Positions 26,390-35,089 of a stretch of DNA of 64,000 nt are shown here, in pieces (the first letter of the stretch is position 1; each line of letters starts with the position of its first letter). The DNA is from Thiothrix sp. Lineage in GTDB: Bacteria; Pseudomonadota; Gammaproteobacteria; Thiotrichales; Thiotrichaceae. The stretch is taken from assembly GCA_008015155.1 (NCBI GenBank), contig SSFA01000024.1:62001-126000 (forward strand). The letters run 5' to 3'. A program made the translations under genes and the position numbers. The notes under the pieces are model-generated. The model ran no database searches. It saw only the letters and a list, made by a program, of their open reading frames with translations, and had not been told where the DNA came from.

Positions 26390-29300
26390 GTGAAAAAACA
26401 GGCTCTAAGTATAGCCGTGATGATCGCGGGTGCATATCCTGCGGCGTCGAACGCGCTGAGTCTTGGCGATATCGAGTCAAACTCCAACCTGAATCAGCCA
26501 CTGCGTGCTAAGATCGAATTACTTGCTGCGGGTGCGCAGGACGCAAAGCAGTTACAGGTTCGCTTAGCACCTGCTAGCGTATTTAATCGTGTTGGTATCG
26601 AGCGCCCGGCTTTTTTAGATAGCCTACGCTTTTCTACCAGTGTGCAGAATGGCAAGCCCGTGATTTTGGTGAGTTCGGATAGACCGATCACCGAACCCTT
26701 TGTTAATTTCCTTTTAGAAGTGAGTTGGCCACAAGGACAACTACTCAAAGAATATACGGTGATGCTGGATCCGCCGGTACTGATGCAGCCAGGGAATACG
26801 GTTGCCGGAAACGAAGCTGCAGTACGGGCTGAGCCACGCGCGAACGGTACAGTGAATCGCCCGACACCTGTTGCACCGGTACAACCTGAGCCAGAGTTAT
26901 TAGCAGAAGCACCAGTCCCTGCGCAAGCTGCAGTCCCACAAACAGCGCGTCAAGTGCGTGTGCAACAACAGCCGCGTCGTGCAACTCCCAATCGTCAAGC
27001 TGGACAACAACGTACAGCAGCTCCTGCTCAAGGTGGTAGCCGCACTTATCGTGTCCGTCCCGGTGATACTCTGTTCAAAGTAGCTAGCCAGTTGAGCCAG
27101 CCTGGTACTAATATTGATCAGATGATGATGGCCTTATATCGTGCAAATCCACAAGCCTTCATCGATGGGAATATTAATGGCTTGCGCTCAGGTGTGACTT
27201 TGAAAGCACCGGCCGCGCGGAGTGCTCAATCAGTGAGCCGTGCTGAAGCGCGTCGTCAAGTACGCCAGCATTATGTCGATTGGAAAAAGATTCGTAGCAA
27301 TGACGTAGCTAAAGCCGGAGGCAATGAGTCTCCAGCGAAAGAACGTCCAGTTAATCGTGCAACTAATGACAATGCGCGTTTAGAAGTGCTCGGTAGTAAA
27401 GACAAAGCTGGTGGCAGTGATCCAGTGGTCGCAGGTGCTGGCAAAGAGCGTTTAGCGGAGCTAGAAAAAGAGCTAGCTTTAGCGCGTGAGTCCTTATCGA
27501 GCCAACAGCGTGAAAACACTGATCTGAAGTCACGAGTTGATGAATTAGAGGCGATGTTACGTAAGAAAAATCGTTTGATTACCTTACGTGACGAACAACT
27601 TGCTGAACTACAAAAGTCTATGAACGGTGGTCAACCTGTAGCAGGGCAAACACCGGTGACCGAGGCTAATACTGAGCCTAAGCCAGCCGAGCCACTATCT
27701 GCAGAACCCAAGCCTGCAGAGCCGACCGCAACTCAGCCAGAGCCACCCAACCCACTCATTAATGGGCAAACCCCACAACCTAATCCGGATTCGCCAACAG
27801 CTCAAACCAATGGCAGCGATATTCAAAATTATTTGGGTAATGCTACCAATAATAATGAAGTCGTGCGTACCAGCCCAGAGCAGCAACAAGCTGGTATGCA
27901 GAATGGCCAAAATAATGCGTTAATGACACCTGCGGAGCGTGCCGCAGCAGCTGCAGCTGCTTTGAATGGAAACGCGAATCCTAATGGTTCAAATGCTAAT
28001 AACTTGCCAAATGGCATGCAGAATCCGACTCAGCAAAATCCGGTTCAACCAGGCACAGAGCTGAACCCAGCAAATCCTGGGCAGCCTGATCCACAAGCGA
28101 TTGCACCACAACCCGCTGAGCCTATGCCGGTTCAGCCGCCTGCAGAAGTTAAACCACAACCCGCTGAGCCAGTGAAGCCTGCTCAATCACCTTTTGCCAA
28201 TGGGCAAGATGGTAATGATTTAATGAGTATGTTGACTTCACCTCTCGCTTGGAAGATTGGTGCAGGAGCTCTACTTTCACTTCTACTCTTAGCCTTGTTA
28301 GCGCGGTTCTTGGGCAAGCGTAAGTCCACTCCGCCCCGTGAGCCAGCTTTTAATGAAGCTGACTTTGGCCTAGAAGACGATATTCCACCAGTCCATGCGA
28401 AGAGCACCGGCAAGGTTGATTTCTCTGATTTAGGTAAGGAGTTGGATAAAGCAGAGCAACAAGGTCCGAGCTTTGATGAGTTAGATGATGACCCATTTGG
28501 TGTGAAGTTAGGTAATACGCATCAAGGCAGTAAGGTGGACACAGCCAGTCATACGACCGCTAAGGCTGATCAGTCTGAAGATGAAGATGAAGTCTTAATG
28601 GAGGCTAATGTTTACATCGCTTACGGTCTACATCAACAAGCTGAGAGTGAACTTAAGAAGGCTTTAGAGAAACACCCTGAGCGTTTGGAATACCGCCATA
28701 AGCTTCTAGAAAATTATTTTGCTGCGAACAATCGCGAAGCTTTCGACGAACAGGCACAGATTTTTGCCAATAGCCGCAATGCTGATCGTCAAAGTAAGCT
28801 CTGGAAAGATGTCATGACTTGGGGTGCTAAAATTAGCCCTGATAATGCATTGTATAGTAATGGAGCTGCTAGTGGTTTAGGCAAAATGGCTGCAGGTGGA
28901 GCTGCAATCGGTGCAGTAGTGGCTGGGGCTGCAGGTTTAGCGGCACGCGATGTGCAAGCTGATGAACCTAAAACAAGTCTAGGTTTCGATGCGCCAGCTG
29001 ATAATACAGTGAGCTTAAAAGATGATCTGACCGCAGCATTAAATGCTTTAGAAGAGGATGATTTCAGTCATGATCCTAAGCATGATGACTTTGATTTTAA
29101 CCTCGACGATTTTGATAGCGAGTTGAATACCACAGCCGCTGCAGCAACTAGTGGTGCTGATCATGGGTTTAGCAAGGCGGGTCGCCAAGACTTCCATGAA
29201 GCTGAGACAGCCCTATTAGCCGATGATGATCTCGATTTTAATCTGGATGATTTAATTGGTCAGTCAACACCTGAGCAAAAACCGACCGTAAGCCATGCTC

Positions 29301-29965
29301 TGTCAGCAAAGGATGATCTGGACTTAGATGGTCTGCATTTTGATGAGCCACTAGACTTAGATCAGGCCATGGCTACTAAAGCGCCTGAGCCAGCGGTTGA
29401 TGACTTTGAGAATATGCTGGATATGGATTTTGATGAGCTGACAAAAACCACGGATGAACCCAAAGTTGCTTCAGCTGCTGATGAGTTGGATGATGGTAAT
29501 CTGCTTGATTTCGACTTAGATCAACTAACCATGGATGATGAGCCAGCTTCTGCAACGGGTAAAGCAGCTTTAGCGGCAAGTGCTGGAGCAGGTATCGCAG
29601 CGGTAGCAGCAGCGACAACTAAAGCTGCTGATAATGTAACTAGTCTAAATCTACATCTGGACAAAGACACAGGCATTAAGAAAATTCTGCCTCAGGATAC
29701 TTTCTACACAGCACCTGACGCAGCACCTAATAATCCAGATGATGATTGGTTAGGGGATATTGATGAGGCCTTGTCCTTCCTTGATATGCCAGAAGAAGAG
29801 TTAGATCTACATGAAGCGCACATTAGTACGAAATTAGATCTCGCACGCGCCTATCTAGACATGGGCGATATTGAGGGTGCGCGTTCAACCTTAGAAGAGG
29901 TAATGGTTGAAGGCAATGACAATCAGCGCCGTGAAGCCGAAACTTTACTGCATCAAACGGGTTGA
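26390..29965 (+). CDS. fimV: FimV/HubP-family polar landmark protein
   Basis: This 1191-residue inner-membrane protein starts with a signal sequence and the FimV N-terminal domain (LSLGDIESNSNLNQPLRAKI, ELLAAG). A LysM peptidoglycan-binding motif (RTYRVRPGDTLFKVASQLSQ) lies near residue 218, then a coiled coil (about 350-410), a Pro/Gln/Asn-rich linker, one membrane helix near residue 620 (WKIGAGALLSLLLLALLARF) and an acidic cytoplasmic part rich in Asp-Phe-Asp-Leu motifs. A TPR-like segment (VYIAYGLHQQAESELKKALE) and the C-terminal FimV domain (ISTKLDLARAYLDMGDIEGA) close it. FimV organises type IV pili, twitching and polar signalling. The start is a GTG preceded by AAAGGGGA. truA follows, as in Pseudomonas. 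Confidence 0.95.
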   Translation: MKKQALSIAVMIAGAYPAASNALSLGDIESNSNLNQPLRAKIELLAAGAQDAKQLQVRLAPASVFNRVGIERPAFLDSLRFSTSVQNGKPVILVSSDRPITEPFVNFLLEVSWPQGQLLKEYTVMLDPPVLMQPGNTVAGNEAAVRAEPRANGTVNRPTPVAPVQPEPELLAEAPVPAQAAVPQTARQVRVQQQPRRATPNRQAGQQRTAAPAQGGSRTYRVRPGDTLFKVASQLSQPGTNIDQMMMALYRANPQAFIDGNINGLRSGVTLKAPAARSAQSVSRAEARRQVRQHYVDWKKIRSNDVAKAGGNESPAKERPVNRATNDNARLEVLGSKDKAGGSDPVVAGAGKERLAELEKELALARESLSSQQRENTDLKSRVDELEAMLRKKNRLITLRDEQLAELQKSMNGGQPVAGQTPVTEANTEPKPAEPLSAEPKPAEPTATQPEPPNPLINGQTPQPNPDSPTAQTNGSDIQNYLGNATNNNEVVRTSPEQQQAGMQNGQNNALMTPAERAAAAAAALNGNANPNGSNANNLPNGMQNPTQQNPVQPGTELNPANPGQPDPQAIAPQPAEPMPVQPPAEVKPQPAEPVKPAQSPFANGQDGNDLMSMLTSPLAWKIGAGALLSLLLLALLARFLGKRKSTPPREPAFNEADFGLEDDIPPVHAKSTGKVDFSDLGKELDKAEQQGPSFDELDDDPFGVKLGNTHQGSKVDTASHTTAKADQSEDEDEVLMEANVYIAYGLHQQAESELKKALEKHPERLEYRHKLLENYFAANNREAFDEQAQIFANSRNADRQSKLWKDVMTWGAKISPDNALYSNGAASGLGKMAAGGAAIGAVVAGAAGLAARDVQADEPKTSLGFDAPADNTVSLKDDLTAALNALEEDDFSHDPKHDDFDFNLDDFDSELNTTAAAATSGADHGFSKAGRQDFHEAETALLADDDLDFNLDDLIGQSTPEQKPTVSHALSAKDDLDLDGLHFDEPLDLDQAMATKAPEPAVDDFENMLDMDFDELTKTTDEPKVASAADELDDGNLLDFDLDQLTMDDEPASATGKAALAASAGAGIAAVAAATTKAADNVTSLNLHLDKDTGIKKILPQDTFYTAPDAAPNNPDDDWLGDIDEALSFLDMPEEELDLHEAHISTKLDLARAYLDMGDIEGARSTLEEVMVEGNDNQRREAETLLHQTG

Positions 29966-29987
29966 GACTTCAACGCAGAATCGCTAT

Positions 29988-30011
29988 AAAGGCCGACTTG
30001 TTCGGCCTTTT
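29988..30011 (+). terminator. Intrinsic terminator between fimV and truA
   Basis: AAAGGCCGA (29988-29996) pairs with TCGGCCTTT (30002-30010) around CTTGT and ends in TTTT, 23 bases after the fimV stop and 15 bases before truA. Its symmetry (A-rich before, T-rich after) would also permit reverse termination. Confidence 0.8.
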
Positions 30012-30025
30012 GCTTGTTGGATACT

Positions 30026-30811
30026 ATGAAATTAGCAGCTTGTGTAGAGTATGATGGAACCGCGTTTTGCGGTTGGCAGCGTTTGAGCCATGCTAGTACT
30101 GTGCAAACTTCGGTCGAGAAAGCTTTATCAGAAGTAGCTAATGAAAAAATTGATGCTGTCTGCGCAGGACGCACTGATAGCGGAGTACACGCGAGTGGTC
30201 AAATTATTCATTTTGAAACAACGGCTGAGCGGCCTATGCGTGGTTGGTTATTTGGCTCAAATGTCAAATTACCAGATGGGATTGCTTTACGTTGGGTACA
30301 ACCGGTAGCGGATGATTTTCATGCACGCTTTTCAGCCGTCTCACGCCGTTACCGCTATGTAATCCAAAATCGCTGGGCTAAGCCTGCCATCTTAAAAAAT
30401 AAAGTCGCTTGGTATCACCATGCTTTAGACGCTGATGCCATGCATGTAGCAGCGCAAGGGCTAGTAGGCGAACATGATTTTTCTAGCTTTCGTGCTTCCG
30501 GTTGCCAAGCCACACATGCGCGCCGTGAAATTCATAGCCTGCAAGTCAGTCGGCAAGGCGATTTCATTTATATCGACATTGTAGCCAATGCCTTTCTGCA
30601 TCATATGGTGCGCAATATTGTTGGCTCTTTACTTGAAGTTGGCAGTGGCGAGCAAAAAATCGAATGGATGTCAGAATTACTGGCTCAGCGCGATCGGACT
30701 TTAGCTGGGATGACTGCAGCTGCTTCTGGGCTATATTTTGTTTATGTGGAGTATCCGGCACATTTTGGCTTGCCAGCAAACTATCGCTTGCCTGAGTTTT
30801 CTTTCGCTTAG
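30026..30811 (+). CDS. truA: tRNA pseudouridine(38-40) synthase
   Basis: From the ATG at 30026 the protein has 261 residues. It begins MKLAACVEYDGTAFCGWQRL and carries the catalytic Asp in CAGRTDSGVHASGQIIHFET. Later TruA segments are FHARFSAVSRRYRYVI, HDFSSFRASGCQA and FLHHMVRNIVGSLLEVG. It isomerises uridines 38, 39 and 40 of the tRNA anticodon stem. An upstream TTG in frame at 30014 would add four residues but falls next to the fimV terminator. The stop overlaps the convergent lipoprotein gene by four bases. Confidence 0.97.
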   Translation: MKLAACVEYDGTAFCGWQRLSHASTVQTSVEKALSEVANEKIDAVCAGRTDSGVHASGQIIHFETTAERPMRGWLFGSNVKLPDGIALRWVQPVADDFHARFSAVSRRYRYVIQNRWAKPAILKNKVAWYHHALDADAMHVAAQGLVGEHDFSSFRASGCQATHARREIHSLQVSRQGDFIYIDIVANAFLHHMVRNIVGSLLEVGSGEQKIEWMSELLAQRDRTLAGMTAAASGLYFVYVEYPAHFGLPANYRLPEFSFA

Positions 30812-31326
30812 CTGCCGGGGGTTTTGATTTTCTCTGCAGCAGTTTGCAGCAGCTGTTCAATTTGCTGAAGTGCAGGCGGTTTAGGAGGAGCATCGGGGCG
30901 GCTGAGATAGACTAATTGCTGCTGCTCCTGGCCAAGGCGAATATCCAATTTTTCACTATAAGCACGTTCTGGGCTGGCTTGGTCTTGTGCAGTTTTTAAG
31001 TTAGTTGGAGCTGCTTCCAGCAGTTGCTGTTCATGCAACAGGCTACGCAAAGCAGTTTCAGTGTCTGCATCTAAAGGGGCAGTCACTGTTTTTAAATCGG
31101 CTAGCGTCCAACAAGGTGTACTTTTAAACCATTGTGCACAACGATTGTCAGTATCTTCAAAATAGGTATAAGTAAGTTGCCCCTGTTCTAGCTTAATATC
31201 CGTGTAGCTGCCTTCGGTGCTAGTAAAATAATGCAATGCTAGTTCCTCTTCCATCGCCAAGCGCTCACAAGCGGTCAGTAATAAGGCAACTATAGTGAAG
31301 CTTAGGCTAGTTGACAGAAATTTCAT
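30808..31326 (-). CDS. Putative lipoprotein of unknown function
   Basis: The protein of 172 residues begins MKFLSTSLSFTIVALLLTAC, a lipoprotein signal with lipobox LTAC. I use this Met (31326) rather than one seven residues upstream because a signal peptide normally starts there. The mature protein contains a cysteine pair (NRCAQWFKSTPCW) and a Gln-rich C-terminal half with a Pro-rich segment (PDAPPKPPALQQ). No family was recognised. It is monocistronic and convergent with truA, sharing four bases at the stop codons. Confidence 0.75.
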   Translation of the reverse strand: MKFLSTSLSFTIVALLLTACERLAMEEELALHYFTSTEGSYTDIKLEQGQLTYTYFEDTDNRCAQWFKSTPCWTLADLKTVTAPLDADTETALRSLLHEQQLLEAAPTNLKTAQDQASPERAYSEKLDIRLGQEQQQLVYLSRPDAPPKPPALQQIEQLLQTAAEKIKTPGS

Positions 31327-31489
31327 GACAAGTATGCACCGTGGCAAAGCTAGAGTAATTACTTAGAGCTTATGAGGGAATTAATAGTTCGAGTGAATCG
31401 CAGGTTTAAACAATGGATTTTCTAAGGGTAGCTTTAGCCAAGCTAAAAACGCGCTAAAATCTTGCCTAGATTAGTTTTGAGGGTTCAGC

Positions 31490-32017
31490 ATGAAATTCTG
31501 TAGCGCTTGTGGGTCTAGCCTTAGTTTAAAAATTCCTGAAGGTGAAGATCGTCTACGCCATGTTTGTGATACATGTGGCATGGTTCACTATCAAAACCCT
31601 AAAATTATTACCGGCGTGATTGTCACACAAGGTGAGCAGATTTTGCTCTGTCGCCGTGCCATTGAACCACGGTATGGCTTGTGGACTTATCCAGCAGGTT
31701 TTATGGAAAATGCCGAAACTTCAGCGCAAGCAGCTGCTCGTGAAGCACAAGAAGAAGCGCAAGTGGAGCTAAAAAATCAACGCTTATTTAGTGTCGTAGA
31801 TGTGCCCCATGCCAATCATGTGCATGTGATTTACTGTGCAGAATTAGCTAATGACGCTTATGGGGCAGGAGTGGAAAGTTTGGAAGTAGTGTTATTCGAT
31901 GAAGCCGACATTCCTTGGAGTGAATTAGCTTTCCAATCGGTGCAAAGAAATCTGGAGTTGTTTCTCGCCGATCGTCAGCAGGGTCTACAGCGAGTACATC
32001 ATATTCAGTGTCTTTGA
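31490..32017 (+). CDS. Nudix hydrolase with N-terminal zinc ribbon
   Basis: This 175-residue protein has a zinc ribbon (FCSACG and CDTCG, about residues 3-32) followed by a Nudix domain: IITGVIVTQGEQILLCRR, GLWTYPAGFMENAET and the Nudix box AAREAQEEAQVEL. The box keeps the REAxEE core, with Ala replacing the final Gly. The layout resembles the C-terminal half of NudC and the small zinc-ribbon Nudix (COG1051-like) proteins, which hydrolyse nucleotide sugars or NADH-like compounds. TTTTGAGGGTTCAGC precedes the ATG. It stands alone, convergent with lon. Confidence 0.88.
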   Translation: MKFCSACGSSLSLKIPEGEDRLRHVCDTCGMVHYQNPKIITGVIVTQGEQILLCRRAIEPRYGLWTYPAGFMENAETSAQAAAREAQEEAQVELKNQRLFSVVDVPHANHVHVIYCAELANDAYGAGVESLEVVLFDEADIPWSELAFQSVQRNLELFLADRQQGLQRVHHIQCL

Positions 32018-32043
32018 AAAAGACCCTAGCCCGAAGGCTAGGG
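32014..32043 (-). terminator. Intrinsic terminator of lon
   Basis: On the minus strand CCCTAGCC, a TTCG tetraloop and GGCTAGGG (plus-strand arms 32024-32031 and 32036-32043) are followed by TCTTTTTC. The C(UUCG)G tetraloop makes this an especially stable terminator. It lies 41 bases after the lon stop and its T run overlaps the end of the convergent Nudix gene. Confidence 0.9.
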
Positions 32044-32083
32044 AATCTCAGTGAGAGCAAAGTCCATGCAATGAAACTTTCAA

Positions 32084-34459
32084 CTAGGCTGCAATGGCAA
32101 GATCGTTTGCAGCACAATCTAAGGCAGCGCTGATGGCATCTTCTACCTTGTCCATAAAGATAAAGGTCAGTTGCTTACGAGCATTTTCCGGTACATCTTC
32201 AATATCTTTACGGTTGCGTGCCGGTAGTAATACAGTATGGATACCCGCGCGTAATGCCGCTAAGCATTTCTCTTTCACACCACCAATCGGCAACACCAAA
32301 CCCCGCAAGCTAATCTCACCGGTCATGGCAACATCGCTACGTACACAGCGTCCGGTCAACAAAGACACCAGTGAGGTATACATTGCAGCTCCAGCACTTG
32401 GGCCATCTTTAGGGATAGCCCCAGCGGGTACGTGTAAGTGAATGTCGTTTTCCTCAAACACTTTAGCGTCAATCCCAAGACTGGCAGCACGTGATTTCAC
32501 CAAACTTAAAGCCGCTTGCGCACTTTCTTTCATCACATCACCCAGTTGTCCGGTGATAATGAGCTTACCGTGCCCGGGCATTTTAGTGGTTTCGATAAAT
32601 AGAATATCGCCACCGACAGGTGTCCATGCCAATCCTGTCGCCACACCGGGCAGACTGGTACGCATGGCGATCTCGCTTTCAAAGCGTTTCGCACCCAGAA
32701 TGGTTTCTACCGCTGCTTCATCAATAGGAATTGGCGTTTCGCCACCCTCAGCCACTTGCATGGCAACGCGACGCATTAAGGCACCAATCCTACGCTCGAG
32801 ATTCCGTACCCCAGCCTCACGGGTATAATCCCCAATCACACTACGCAATGCTTGCTCAGTAACTTCTACTTGCTCAGGTTTTAAACCATTGGCTTTCAGT
32901 TGACGTTTAAGCAAATAGCGTTTGGCAATCTGGACTTTTTCCTCTTCGGTATAGCCCGGCAGCTCAATCACTTCCATCCGATCGCGCAACGGCCCTGGAA
33001 TCGAATCCAAGACATTGGCAGTGGCAATAAACACCACTTGACTTAAGTCGAAGGGTTGCGCCAGATAATTATCGCGGAAGGTGCTGTTTTGTTCTGGGTC
33101 GAGTACTTCCAACAAAGCAGCAGAAGGATCACCGTGATAACCACCACCACCCAATTTATCGATCTCATCCAGCATAAATACCGGATTGCGCGTACCCGCT
33201 TTACGTAAGCCTTGAATAATATTGCCCGGCAAAGCACCTAAATAGGTACGACGATGCCCGCGAATTTCCGCTTCATCATGCACACCACCAAGGCTTCCGC
33301 GCACAAACTCCAAGCCCATTGCATGGGCAATGCTTTGCCCCATCGAGGTTTTACCCACGCCTGGAGGCCCTACAAAGCACAGAATGGGGCTGCGACCTTC
33401 CGGATTAAGTTTGCGCACTGCTAAATATTCCAGAATGCGCTGTTTCACTTTGTCTAAGCCAAAATGCTCGTCATCCAAAATCTCACGCGCTTTAGCAATA
33501 TCAATGTTTTCCTCATCAACTTTGCTCCACGGCAATTGCGCAATCCAATCTAAATAGGTGCGCACCATCGAGTATTCGCCTGATGAATCTTGCATTTGCT
33601 CAAGGCGACGCAATTCCTTTTTCGCGTGCTCATCCACTTCTTTGGGGAGTTTGGCTTCTTCTAAAGCGGTACGTAATTCTTCGAGTTCAGCGCTATTATT
33701 ATCGTCTTCACCCAATTGCTTACGGATCGCTTTCATTTGCTCACGCAGCATATATTCACGCTGACGCTCATCCATTGAAGCTTTGGCTTTGCTGTCAATT
33801 TCGCGAGTTAGTTTTAAGACTTCATGCTGTTTACGCAATAAAGTAGCTACTTGGTCTAAACGCTGATTTAGATCAGTGACTTCTAATAGTTGCTGCTTTT
33901 CAGCGGGTGTCATGTCCATGAAATTGGCAATTAAATCAGCTAAAGCACCTGCATCGCTAATGTTTTGCAGAGTTTGCGTGACTTCACTGGGCAATTGCGG
34001 CAAGAGTTTGGCGACTTCAATGGCTAAACCTTGTAAATAACGCCGCCGTGCTTCTAGCTCTAAATCATCGGATTTAGGATCAGGCATGAAACTTACCTCT
34101 GCCGCTAAATACGGCTCAGTTTGTAGATAATCTTGTATCTTGAAACGCTCTTCACCCTGAACCACTAAATGGTGAGTGCCTTCTTGGGTCGTGACATAGC
34201 GCAAGACATTAACCACTGTTCCCACCTTATAGAGATCAGTCGCGTCTGGTTCATCATCATTCGGATTGCGTTGCAGCACTAAGCCTAGGCGTTGGTTATT
34301 CCGCATCGCTTCTTGTACAGCAGTAATAGTAGTTTCACGTCCTAAAGTAATCGGAGCGATCACTCCGGGAAAGAGCACTACATTGCGCGTGGGTAAAATC
34401 ACTAATACATTTGCAGGCAGGTCAACGCCGGCCTGGACGGCTTTTAATTTGTCAGTCAT
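32084..34459 (-). CDS. lon: ATP-dependent protease Lon
   Basis: This 791-residue protein has the LonA layout: N-terminal substrate-binding domain (LPTRNVVLFPGVIAPITLGR), a coiled-coil region, an AAA+ module with Walker A CFVGPPGVGKTSMGQS and Walker B MLDEIDKLG, and the protease domain with the catalytic Ser in PKDGPSAGAAMYTSL and Lys in PIGGVKEKCLAALRAG. It degrades misfolded and regulatory proteins. It is nine bases downstream of an Hsp20-type gene, so both appear to be driven by the sigma-32-like promoter at 34934-34961. A strong terminator follows. Confidence 0.98.
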   Translation of the reverse strand: MTDKLKAVQAGVDLPANVLVILPTRNVVLFPGVIAPITLGRETTITAVQEAMRNNQRLGLVLQRNPNDDEPDATDLYKVGTVVNVLRYVTTQEGTHHLVVQGEERFKIQDYLQTEPYLAAEVSFMPDPKSDDLELEARRRYLQGLAIEVAKLLPQLPSEVTQTLQNISDAGALADLIANFMDMTPAEKQQLLEVTDLNQRLDQVATLLRKQHEVLKLTREIDSKAKASMDERQREYMLREQMKAIRKQLGEDDNNSAELEELRTALEEAKLPKEVDEHAKKELRRLEQMQDSSGEYSMVRTYLDWIAQLPWSKVDEENIDIAKAREILDDEHFGLDKVKQRILEYLAVRKLNPEGRSPILCFVGPPGVGKTSMGQSIAHAMGLEFVRGSLGGVHDEAEIRGHRRTYLGALPGNIIQGLRKAGTRNPVFMLDEIDKLGGGGYHGDPSAALLEVLDPEQNSTFRDNYLAQPFDLSQVVFIATANVLDSIPGPLRDRMEVIELPGYTEEEKVQIAKRYLLKRQLKANGLKPEQVEVTEQALRSVIGDYTREAGVRNLERRIGALMRRVAMQVAEGGETPIPIDEAAVETILGAKRFESEIAMRTSLPGVATGLAWTPVGGDILFIETTKMPGHGKLIITGQLGDVMKESAQAALSLVKSRAASLGIDAKVFEENDIHLHVPAGAIPKDGPSAGAAMYTSLVSLLTGRCVRSDVAMTGEISLRGLVLPIGGVKEKCLAALRAGIHTVLLPARNRKDIEDVPENARKQLTFIFMDKVEDAISAALDCAANDLAIAA

Positions 34460-34468
34460 GGCTTAACC

Positions 34469-34867
34469 TCATACTTTATGTAAATTGATTTGCAGACACC
34501 CATACTGGAGTTGATGAGTCACTAACTCATATTTGCCAGCAGGCAAGGCGATGCGCCGTTCAAAACGTCCATAAGGGAGTTCTAAACGATGAATCTGTGC
34601 TGCACGCGCTAAAGAGGGCAAAGGACGAAAGCCGCTGACTACTAAGCTGCCGCCATTCAGATGCACTTCAATACGCTGTGGGTCGACGCCTGGCAAAGCA
34701 ATGGTTAAATACAAGGCGTCTTGGGTTTCAAATAAATCTATCGGTGGTTCCCAACTAGGCTGACGCACGGCATTAATGGGTCGAAAAAATTGCCGCTGTA
34801 AACGCTCAGCCTCGGAAAGCACCTCACAAGCCTCGACCCACATTAAATGAATAGGACGGGATGGCAT
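34469..34867 (-). CDS. Small heat-shock protein (Hsp20/alpha-crystallin family)
   Basis: This 132-residue protein has the alpha-crystallin domain: PPIDLFETQDALYLTIALPG, VDPQRIEVHLNGGSLVVSG, and the conserved LELPYGRFERRIALPAG, with a short C-terminal strand (GCLQINLHKV). It would hold unfolding proteins in solution for refolding or for Lon. The IxI C-terminal motif is reduced (INL), so oligomer assembly may differ. It precedes lon by nine bases in an apparent heat-shock operon. Confidence 0.9.
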   Translation of the reverse strand: MPSRPIHLMWVEACEVLSEAERLQRQFFRPINAVRQPSWEPPIDLFETQDALYLTIALPGVDPQRIEVHLNGGSLVVSGFRPLPSLARAAQIHRLELPYGRFERRIALPAGKYELVTHQLQYGCLQINLHKV

Positions 34868-34933
34868 TCTTGGTTCTCACTGTGAATATATTATGGAGTC
34901 ACACCATGCAACTCCTACTGATTTAGTCAACTA

Positions 34934-34961
34934 ATATGGGCAGGATGGCAGATTTCAAGAG
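34934..34961 (-). promoter_or_regulatory. Sigma-32 (RpoH)-type heat-shock promoter for hsp20-lon
   Basis: On the minus strand CTCTTGAAA (35 box; CTTGAAA at 34959-34953) and GCCCATAT (10 box; CCCATAT at 34940-34934) are separated by 12 bases between the heptamers. This closely matches the RpoH consensus CTTGAAA / CCCCATNT. The start site would be about 60 bases upstream of the hsp20 start codon. Confidence 0.85.
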
Positions 34962-34999
34962 CTAAACTCGCTAAAGGCGCAAGCTGTTGGCAGGATTAA

Positions 35000-35047
35000 C
35001 CATTAGAGGTTGGCTGCTTAGATTAATTCATTCTAATGGCTTTTTTT
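35000..35047 (+). terminator. Terminator-like hairpin in the leader of the TRAP operon (possible attenuator)
   Basis: CCATTAGA (35000-35007) pairs perfectly with TCTAATGG (35032-35039), followed by C and seven T (35041-35047), ending 42 bases before the TAXI gene. No plus-strand gene lies upstream to need it, because lon and hsp20 are on the other strand. A competing small stem AACC/GGTT includes part of the left arm. These points suggest attenuation of the TRAP operon. Confidence 0.6.
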
Positions 35048-35089
35048 GTTATGGTAATAAACTGAGGAATAATCTGTGGAGGATATTAC

